DNA from: Actinomycetota bacterium
GTDB taxonomy: Bacteria > Actinomycetota > Acidimicrobiia > Acidimicrobiales > Iamiaceae
Length of the DNA stretch: 7,594 nucleotides
Reading direction: 5' to 3'
NCBI GenBank assembly: GCA_017882935.1
Contig: JADGOP010000100.1
Span: forward strand, 1-7,594
Below are positions 1 to 4,009 of this stretch, in pieces. The notes beneath the pieces are model-generated. The model made no database searches. It saw only the letters and a program-made list of their open reading frames with translations, and was not told where the DNA came from. The position numbers were made by a program, and so were the translations under genes. The first letter of the stretch is position 1, and each line of letters opens with the position of its first letter.

Positions 1-1
1 C

Positions 2-1075
2 ACCCTCCAGCCCAACGCGGTCGAGCTGCTCGCGCGGCTGCGCCCCGACGACGTGGTGCTCCTCCACGACCCGCAGACGGCCGGCATGGCCCCGCTGCTG
101 CGCCGGGCGGGCATCGCGGTGGTGTGGCGCTGCCACGTCGGGCTCGACTCCCAGAACGAGCACTCCCTGCGGGGCTGGGAGTTCCTGCGCCGCTACCTCG
201 ACGACGTGCCCGCCTTCGTGTTCTCGAGCGAGCAGTTCCCGCCACCCTGGATGGACCCGGACCGGGTGTTCGTGATCCCGCCCTCGATCAACCCCTTCTC
301 GGCGAAGAACGAGGAGATCGGCGCTGCCGAGGTCCTCCACACGCTCGCCCACGTGGGTCTGCTCAACGGCGGGGCGCAGGCCACGCCGGCGACCTTCTCG
401 CGGCGCGACGGCTCGTCCGGGCAGATCCACCGGACCGCCGACCTGGCCGACACCGGCCCGCCACCCCCCTTCGACGTGCCCCTGGTCCTCCAGGCGTCGC
501 GCTGGGACTCGCTCAAGGACATGCCCGGCGTGTTGACGGCCTTCGCCGAGCACCTCGCCGACATGGGCGAGGCCCACCTCGTGCTCGCCGGACCGAGCGT
601 CGACAGCGTGGCCGACGACCCCGAGGCGGCCGCGGTCCTGGCGGAGTGCGTCACGCTGTGGCGCTCGCTGCCCACAGCCACCCGGGGGCGCATCCACCTG
701 GCGTGCATCTCCATCGAGGACGGCGACGAGGCCGCCGCGGTGGTCAACGCGCTGCAGCGCCACGCTGCAGTGGTCACGCAGAAGAGCCTGGCCGAGGGCT
801 TCGGGCTCACGGTCACCGAGGCCATGTGGAAGAGCCGGCCCGTCGTCGGCAGCGCGGCGGGTGGGATCGTCCACCAGATCATCCCGGGCGAGACCGGTGT
901 GCTGCTTCCTGAACCGCTCGACCTGTCGGCGTTCGCCGCGGCCGTGTCCGGGCTCCTGGCCGACACCTCCGACGCCGACCGGCAGGGCCGCAACGGCCGG
1001 CGCCACGCCAGCGATCACTTCCTCGGCGACCGGCACCTGCACCAGTGGGCCGACGTGCTGACCGCGCTCGGCTGA
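2..1075 (+). CDS. GT4 family glycosyltransferase, trehalose synthase TreT-like (5' end outside window)
   Basis: Partial gene: the frame is open from the first bases, so the GTG at 53 is internal and the true start lies upstream; 357 residues are visible. Numbered from base 2, HDPQ (residues 22-25) and WRCHVGLD (42-49) are the substrate-pocket signatures I associate with TreT, which makes trehalose from NDP-glucose and glucose. SSEQFPPPW and IPPSINPFSAKN close the N-terminal Rossmann domain. The C-terminal domain opens with QASRWDSLKDMPG, carrying the Arg and Lys that bind the donor diphosphate. It holds the GT4 E-x7-E motif (Glu265 and Glu273) in QKSLAEGFGLTVTEAMWK. A polar stretch of about 45 residues lies between the domains. 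The protein is expected to be cytosolic. Family assignment is firm; trehalose as product is inferred from motifs. No partner gene such as a trehalose-phosphate phosphatase is visible to test it. Confidence 0.92.
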   Translation, partial: TLQPNAVELLARLRPDDVVLLHDPQTAGMAPLLRRAGIAVVWRCHVGLDSQNEHSLRGWEFLRRYLDDVPAFVFSSEQFPPPWMDPDRVFVIPPSINPFSAKNEEIGAAEVLHTLAHVGLLNGGAQATPATFSRRDGSSGQIHRTADLADTGPPPPFDVPLVLQASRWDSLKDMPGVLTAFAEHLADMGEAHLVLAGPSVDSVADDPEAAAVLAECVTLWRSLPTATRGRIHLACISIEDGDEAAAVVNALQRHAAVVTQKSLAEGFGLTVTEAMWKSRPVVGSAAGGIVHQIIPGETGVLLPEPLDLSAFAAAVSGLLADTSDADRQGRNGRRHASDHFLGDRHLHQWADVLTALG

Positions 1076-1084
1076 CGGCCGCAT

Positions 1085-1105
1085 GCACACGACCGAGGTG
1101 TGTGC
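1085..1105 (+). terminator. Hairpin just after the glycosyltransferase stop, probable terminator
   Basis: GCACAC (1085-1090) pairs with GTGTGC (1100-1105). Two further pairs, AC (1092-1093) with GT (1098-1099), close a CGAG loop if G1091 bulges out. It starts 9 nt after the glycosyltransferase stop. There is no T-run, which is common in actinobacterial terminators, so assignment rests on position and stem only. The right arm lies where a -35 element for the next gene would be. Confidence 0.4.
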
Positions 1106-1121
1106 GGTGGCTCCGGCGGGG

Positions 1122-1136
1122 CAGAGTGTCGCCATG
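1122..1136 (+). promoter_or_regulatory. Probable -10 element and leaderless start of the small acidic protein
   Basis: CAGAGT (1122-1127) fits an actinobacterial -10 (TAnnnT) except for its first base. It ends 6 nt before the ATG at 1134, so transcription would start at or next to the A of the start codon. No convincing Shine-Dalgarno is present, which agrees with a leaderless transcript. The spacing equals that at 2388-2402. No clear -35 is seen. Inferred from pattern only. Confidence 0.4.
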
Positions 1137-1358
1137 ACCTCCGATCAGCCCGACGACCGAGCCCCCGACCCCGAGCGCGTCGTCGCCCGGGCCGACGACC
1201 CCACGGCCGAGGAGGCCGCAGTGGGCAGCGACGACCCCGAGGCACAGGCCGAGGCCATCCTCGAGGAGTCCGACGAGCGCACCCTCGGCCGCGACGGCTC
1301 GCCCGACGCCGACGTCGAGCACCGCACCTCCGACCAGGCCACGCTGCCGCCCGACTGA
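1134..1358 (+). CDS. Small, highly acidic, probably disordered protein of unknown function
   Basis: 74 residues with 23 Asp/Glu against 6 Arg and no Lys, Cys, Phe, Tyr or Trp: a composition of an intrinsically disordered, strongly acidic protein. There is no signal peptide or membrane segment. The most structured-looking parts are an Ala/Glu stretch with AEAILEESDERT (about residues 39-50) and the C-terminal VEHRTSDQAT. I have an impression that short actinobacterial proteins with similar ILEES and EHRTS motifs exist, but no function is known to me. The start at 1134 is preferred to the in-frame ATG at 1083. The extra 17 codons differ in composition (MHTTEVCAVAPAG), lie over the hairpin at 1085-1105, and would leave the -10-like box unused. 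It stands alone, between the glycosyltransferase and a convergent gene. Expression is unproven. Confidence 0.65.
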   Translation: MTSDQPDDRAPDPERVVARADDPTAEEAAVGSDDPEAQAEAILEESDERTLGRDGSPDADVEHRTSDQATLPPD

Positions 1359-1483
1359 GCCGCGGCGCAGCCGCCCCGGAACCTGTCCGCTCGGCCGACC
1401 CAGCGGGCACAGGCTCCTGTTCCGAGAGGCCGCCGTGCAGAAAGGCGGGGAAGCGCCCGCTCCGCGTGGTCTCCCAGAACGCG
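1359..1483. other. Intergenic region between convergent genes
   Basis: 125 bp with no ORF I can support. It holds a 5-bp hairpin directly after the upstream stop (GCGGC 1362-1366, loop GCA, GCCGC 1370-1374), a weak CGGA/TCCG stem (1377-1389) and the minus-strand hairpin listed separately at 1437-1460. These fit transcription ends for two genes pointing at each other. Confidence 0.5.
1437..1460 (-). terminator. Terminator-like hairpin downstream of the minus-strand unknown gene
   Basis: Read on the minus strand, GCGGG (1460-1456) pairs with CCCGC (1449-1445) across a 6-nt loop and is followed by CTTTCTGC, a short T-rich tail unusual for this GC-rich region. It lies about 24 nt past the stop at 1484. 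The stem is short, so this is a modest call. Confidence 0.4.
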
Positions 1484-1873
1484 TCAGGGTGAGACGTCGA
1501 GGGCCGCGAGCAGGCCGTCGGGATCGACCAGCGACACGCGCAGCGTGTGGACGCGGATGGGGAAGCCCATCACCCAGGCGCGGACGGCGGGATCGAAGCC
1601 GATGCGGACCAGGCCGCGCGACGTGCCGTTGACCAACCAGCGGCCACGCCAGCCGTGCACGCCCCAGCCGCCGACCCGGTCGTGGTCCGGCGCGACCGAG
1701 CGGATCGAGGCGCGCGGAGCCGTGAGGTGGAACGCCCACCCCATGTGCACGGTGACGGTGCCGACGCCGAGATCGAGCCAGGAGTTGTGCGGCGTCAGCC
1801 CGACGAGCACCATCGCCCGGTTCGGCTTGCTGAACGAGATCGGGAAGCGGGCCGCGGCCCCGGTGGACACCAT
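1484..1873 (-). CDS. Conserved protein of unknown function, downstream of Nudix gene
   Basis: 129 residues from ATG at 1873. I know of no assigned function. The sequence is rich in beta-prone and aromatic residues: RFPISFSKPNRAMV near the N-terminus, LGVGTVTVHMGWAF, then GGWGVHGWRGRWLVNGTS, then VRIGFDP, ending VSLVDPDGLLAALDVSP. The pattern (short strands, a central Trp/Gly-rich segment, a closing strand with VDPDGLLAAL) resembles an actinobacterial family of single-domain, probably all-beta proteins, perhaps PH-like; this is recollection, not a search. There is no signal peptide or clear membrane helix. A GTG at 1900, in frame and overlapping the Nudix TGA as GTGA, would give 138 residues and translational coupling. 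Neither start has a good Shine-Dalgarno; ATG was chosen because the extra nine residues (VTTVGQAGA) look unstructured. It is probably cotranscribed with the Nudix gene. Confidence 0.8.
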   Translation of the reverse strand: MVSTGAAARFPISFSKPNRAMVLVGLTPHNSWLDLGVGTVTVHMGWAFHLTAPRASIRSVAPDHDRVGGWGVHGWRGRWLVNGTSRGLVRIGFDPAVRAWVMGFPIRVHTLRVSLVDPDGLLAALDVSP

Positions 1874-1896
1874 CGCGCCAGCTTGCCCGACCGTGG

Positions 1897-2364
1897 TCAC
1901 CCTGCGTCGAGCGCGGTCACCAGGCGGTCGAGGAACGGGTGCTGGCCGGCCAGGAGCTTGACCCGGGCCTCGGCGACCGGGAACCAGGCGGCGCGGTCGA
2001 CCTCGGGGAACGCCTGCACCCGACCCGACTTCGGCGGCCACTCCAGCTCGAAGGTGTTGCTCGAGATGACGGCGGCATCGAGGTCGCCCGGCACCGCCCA
2101 CGCCACGACCTGCTTGCCGCCCGCTTGGCGCACCTCCCCGAGGTCGAGCGCCGGGCCAGAGGGCGGCGGCGCTCCCAGCTCCTCGCCGAACTCGCGCCGG
2201 GCGGCCTCGAGCGGATCGTCGTCGCCGGCGTACTCGCCCTTGGGGATCGACCAGGCACCGTCGTCCTTGCGCGCCCAGAAGGGGCCGCCCGGGTGGACCA
2301 GCAGCACCTCGAGCGCGGCCCCGGACCCCCGGTGCACCAACAGGCCCGCGCTCAGCTTCGCCAC
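1897..2364 (-). CDS. Nudix hydrolase, COG4119-type predicted NTP pyrophosphohydrolase
   Basis: 155 residues, a single Nudix domain of full length, cytosolic. The Nudix box runs from Gly43 to Ala65: GEYAGDDDP, then EAARREFGEELGA. The catalytic core REFGEELG is complete (Arg57, Glu58, Glu61, Glu62), so Mg2+ binding should be intact. The first conserved Glu of Gx5E is Asp49. LLVHPGGPFWARKDDGAWSI (21-40), EVRQAGGKQVVAWAV, SSNTFELEWPPKSG and FPEVDRAAWF are the signature segments of the COG4119 subgroup, whose substrate is not established to my knowledge. Nudix enzymes cleave nucleoside diphosphates linked to another moiety. The start is GTG at 2364; no in-frame ATG lies upstream before the divergent gene. 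It heads a two-gene unit with the unknown gene ending at 1484 and is divergent from the nitroreductase. Confidence 0.95.
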   Translation of the reverse strand: MAKLSAGLLVHRGSGAALEVLLVHPGGPFWARKDDGAWSIPKGEYAGDDDPLEAARREFGEELGAPPPSGPALDLGEVRQAGGKQVVAWAVPGDLDAAVISSNTFELEWPPKSGRVQAFPEVDRAAWFPVAEARVKLLAGQHPFLDRLVTALDAG

Positions 2365-2387
2365 CGCGCCATGCTGCCAGCAGCCCG

Positions 2388-2402
2388 TAGGGTGCTGCCA
2401 TG
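2388..2402 (+). promoter_or_regulatory. -10 element TAGGGT and leaderless start of the nitroreductase gene
   Basis: TAGGGT (2388-2393) matches the actinobacterial -10 consensus TAnnnT and ends 6 nt before the ATG at 2400, which puts the transcription start at the A of the codon. No Shine-Dalgarno is present. The whole divergent spacer to the Nudix GTG is 35 bp (2365-2399), so any -35 contact lies at or within the first Nudix codons. No clear -35 is seen. Confidence 0.55.
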
Positions 2403-3077
2403 GAGCTGCGGGACGTCATGCGGACCACCCCCGCCACCCGGGACTTCACCGACGAGCCGGTCACCGACGAGCAGCTGTTCGCCATCCTCGACGTGGCCCG
2501 GTTCGCGCCCAGCGGTGGCAACCGGCAGGCGTGGCGCGTCATCGTGCTGCGCGACGACGAGACGCGCCGCCGCATCCGCGACCTCTACGTGCTCGGCTGG
2601 CGCGAGTACATGGCCCACGTGGCGGCGGGCCTCGTGGCGTTCGCCCCCATCGACCACGGCAGCTGGTCCGGGCCGGCGGTCGACCTCGAGCAGGCTCGGG
2701 CCACCCCGTCGCCCCTGCCCTTCGCCGACCACCTCGACCAGGTGCCGGTGCTGCTCCTGCTGCTGGCCGAGCTGAGCGGGCTGGCCGTGCTCGACAACGG
2801 CCTCGGCCGCCAGAGCATCATCGGCGGCGCCTCGGTCTTCCCCTTCGGGCACAACCTCCTGCTGGCCGCGCGCGACCTGGGGCTGGGTGGCGTGATGACC
2901 ACCGCGCTGGCGCGGCAGGAGCCGGCCGTGAAGGAGCTGCTCGGCATCCCCGACGACTTCGCGATTGCGGGGCTGCTGGCGCTCGGCCACCCGGTGAAGC
3001 AGATCACCAGGCTGCGGCGCTCGGCGGTGGACGAGTTCACCACCGTCGACCGGTTCGACGGGCGTGCGTTCCCCTGA
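2400..3077 (+). CDS. Nitroreductase-family FMN-dependent oxidoreductase
   Basis: 225 residues, a complete nitroreductase fold of usual length, cytosolic. The N-terminal segment MRTTPATRDFTDEPV (7-21) carries Arg8 and Arg14, where the family binds the FMN phosphate. ARFAPSGGNRQAWRVIVL (33-50) is the hallmark APSGGNxQ/PW loop around the isoalloxazine ring. FPFGHNLLLAARDLGLGGVM (147-166) is the long central helix with the G-L-G-G turn, and LLALGHP (192-198) is the closing motif before the C-terminal arm. Members dimerise and reduce nitro, quinone or similar substrates with NAD(P)H; the natural substrate here is unknown. Residues 82-106 (IDHGSW to SPLPF) form the variable lid that usually sets specificity. 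The gene is single, with a leaderless-type start and a hairpin shared with the convergent PAP2 gene at its end. The neighbours do not suggest a substrate. Confidence 0.95.
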   Translation: MELRDVMRTTPATRDFTDEPVTDEQLFAILDVARFAPSGGNRQAWRVIVLRDDETRRRIRDLYVLGWREYMAHVAAGLVAFAPIDHGSWSGPAVDLEQARATPSPLPFADHLDQVPVLLLLLAELSGLAVLDNGLGRQSIIGGASVFPFGHNLLLAARDLGLGGVMTTALARQEPAVKELLGIPDDFAIAGLLALGHPVKQITRLRRSAVDEFTTVDRFDGRAFP

Positions 3078-3078
3078 C

Positions 3079-3106
3079 CCCGCCCGGTCGGGCTACCCGA
3101 GGCGGG
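3079..3106. terminator. Bidirectional terminator-like hairpin between convergent genes
   Basis: Outer stem CCCGCC (3079-3084) with GGCGGG (3101-3106), then a 3-nt bulge CGG (3085-3087), then inner stem TCGGG (3088-3092) with CCCGA (3096-3100) and loop CTA. This gives 11 pairs, all but one G-C. The loop is the PAP2 stop codon (TAG on the minus strand), so the hairpin spans the end of that gene and the whole 15-bp gap after the nitroreductase stop. There is no T-run on either side. Confidence 0.55.
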
Positions 3107-3854
3107 CGCTTCCGGGACCGGCACGGCGGCGCCGGATGAGGTCGTCGGCCACGAACGCCACGACGAGGCCCGACAGCCAGGCGATCGCAAGGAACCAGCC
3201 GGCCACGACGTCGGACGGCCAGTGCACGCCGAGGTACGCGCGGGACGCGCCCACGAGCACGCCGAGCGCGACCGCGCCCACCGCCGCTGCGGCGCGCAGC
3301 AGCGGCGACCGGACCAGCCACACGATGACCACCGCCAACGCGCCGTAGCAGGCGATCGACTGGGCGGCGTGGCCCGACGGGAACGCCGGGCCGCTCACCG
3401 TCACCAGGCGGTCGATGCTGGCCGGGCGCGGGCGACCCACGAGTGCCTTCACCGAGGCGACGAGGAGGGCCGCACCGCACGTCGAGGCCACCATGAAGGC
3501 GGCCAGCCGGGGGCGGTGGACGACGAGCAGCACCACCACCGCGACCGCCGTGACGACGACGACCACCCCCGGGTTGCCGAGCTTCGTCAGCGCACGGAAG
3601 AGGTCCGACAGCCACGGCGTGCGGTGCTGGACCACCCAGCGGTGCACGTGGGCGTCCCACGTGCTGTCCTCGTCGCCCCGCCACACGCTCTCGGTGAGCT
3701 TGGCGAACCCGAGCGCCGCACCGAACGCCACGGCTGCGGCGACGACGCCGAGGAGCAGCAGCACCTCCGCCTCCGGGAGCGAGCGCAGCCACGTGAGGAC
3801 GCGCCGCGCGTGCGGACGGAGCGCCCAACGGGGGTCGCGGCGAGGTTCGGACAT
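3093..3854 (-). CDS. PAP2-superfamily membrane phosphatase
   Basis: 253 residues with all three phosphatase motifs: KALVGRPRP (Lys136 to Pro144; K-x6-RP), PSGH (159-162, catalytic-pair His162) and SRAYLGVHWPSD (204-215; SR-x5-H-x3-D, nucleophile His211). Membrane segments are predicted near 31-51, 96-112, 117-135, 168-181, 188-202 and 216-236, the usual six-helix layout, with an N-terminal arginine-rich cytosolic tail. The family removes phosphate from lipid phosphates such as phosphatidic acid, undecaprenyl or other isoprenyl diphosphates, or related sugar lipids; the sequence alone does not choose. The stretch 52-95 between the first two helices (with WRGDEDSTWDAHVHRW) is the typical external loop. 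The start at ATG 3854 has no Shine-Dalgarno but a promoter box ends just upstream. It is divergent from the lipoprotein gene, which could hint at an envelope role. Confidence 0.95.
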   Translation of the reverse strand: MSEPRRDPRWALRPHARRVLTWLRSLPEAEVLLLLGVVAAAVAFGAALGFAKLTESVWRGDEDSTWDAHVHRWVVQHRTPWLSDLFRALTKLGNPGVVVVVTAVAVVVLLVVHRPRLAAFMVASTCGAALLVASVKALVGRPRPASIDRLVTVSGPAFPSGHAAQSIACYGALAVVIVWLVRSPLLRAAAAVGAVALGVLVGASRAYLGVHWPSDVVAGWFLAIAWLSGLVVAFVADDLIRRRRAGPGSARLG

Positions 3855-3863
3855 GGCACCAGG

Positions 3864-3892
3864 AGCGTCATCGACCCGTCGTCGCAGGTCAA
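3864..3892 (-). promoter_or_regulatory. Candidate promoter for the PAP2 gene
   Basis: On the minus strand TTGACC (3892-3887) is followed after exactly 17 nt by GACGCT (3869-3864), which agrees with TAnnnT except at its first base. Transcription would begin about 7 nt on, within a few bases of the ATG at 3854, giving an almost leaderless mRNA. This agrees with the absence of a ribosome binding site. Confidence 0.5.
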
Positions 3893-3904
3893 GGGCGGGT
3901 GCTC

Positions 3905-3915
3905 GCGGTCACCGC
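3905..3915. repeat. Short palindrome in the divergent promoter region
   Basis: GCGGT-C-ACCGC is a perfect 5-bp inverted repeat around one base. It lies inside a wider GGGCGG (3893-3898) / CCGCCC (3912-3917) pairing, between the PAP2 -35 box and the possible -10 of the lipoprotein gene. It could be an operator, but such GC palindromes also arise by chance at this composition. Confidence 0.25.
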
Positions 3916-3932
3916 CCCCGGAGCTGACCGGG

Positions 3933-3938
3933 TACCCT
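3933..3938 (+). promoter_or_regulatory. Possible -10 element for the lipoprotein gene
   Basis: TACCCT fits TAnnnT and would start an mRNA near 3945 with a leader of about 65 nt that includes the hairpin at 3971-3991. No recognisable -35 lies 16-18 nt upstream, so this is tentative. Confidence 0.3.
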
Positions 3939-3970
3939 CACGCCCCGGCGCGGCATGCCGACTCGTAGGG

Positions 3971-3991
3971 GTGCCGGCCTCTCGCCGGCAC
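3971..3991 (+). promoter_or_regulatory. Perfect 8-bp hairpin in the lipoprotein mRNA leader
   Basis: GTGCCGGC (3971-3978), loop CTCTC, GCCGGCAC (3984-3991): eight uninterrupted pairs, seven of them G-C if the terminal G-C and the T-A next to it are counted. It ends 7 nt before the Shine-Dalgarno GAAGGGA (near 3998-4004). No T-run follows, so it is not an obvious intrinsic terminator. It may stabilise the leader, mark a protein binding site or influence initiation. It does not match a riboswitch I recognise. Confidence 0.45.
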
Positions 3992-3997
3992 GATCGC

Positions 3998-4004
3998 GAA
4001 GGGA
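3998..4004 (+). promoter_or_regulatory. Shine-Dalgarno of the lipoprotein gene
   Basis: GAAGGGA with a 5-nt spacer (CGCAC) before ATG 4010. It decides the start against the in-frame GTG at 3899, which would put 37 arginine-rich residues in front of the signal peptide. Confidence 0.75.
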
Positions 4005-4009
4005 CGCAC

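Noticed and set aside
1484..2575. A 363-codon minus-strand frame as one large protein
   Set aside because: Only its last 129-138 residues look like real protein; the rest is the Nudix gene in a wrong frame and the start of the nitroreductase read antisense.
1547..3139. A 530-codon plus-strand open frame across the Nudix and nitroreductase region
   Set aside because: Arg/Ala/Pro/Gly-rich low-complexity translation, antisense to the Nudix gene and out of frame with the nitroreductase; a product of high GC with few stop codons.
3899..4009. GTG at 3899 as the start of the lipoprotein gene
   Set aside because: It would add 37 Arg/Pro-rich residues before a clear lipoprotein signal peptide; ATG 4010 has a good Shine-Dalgarno.
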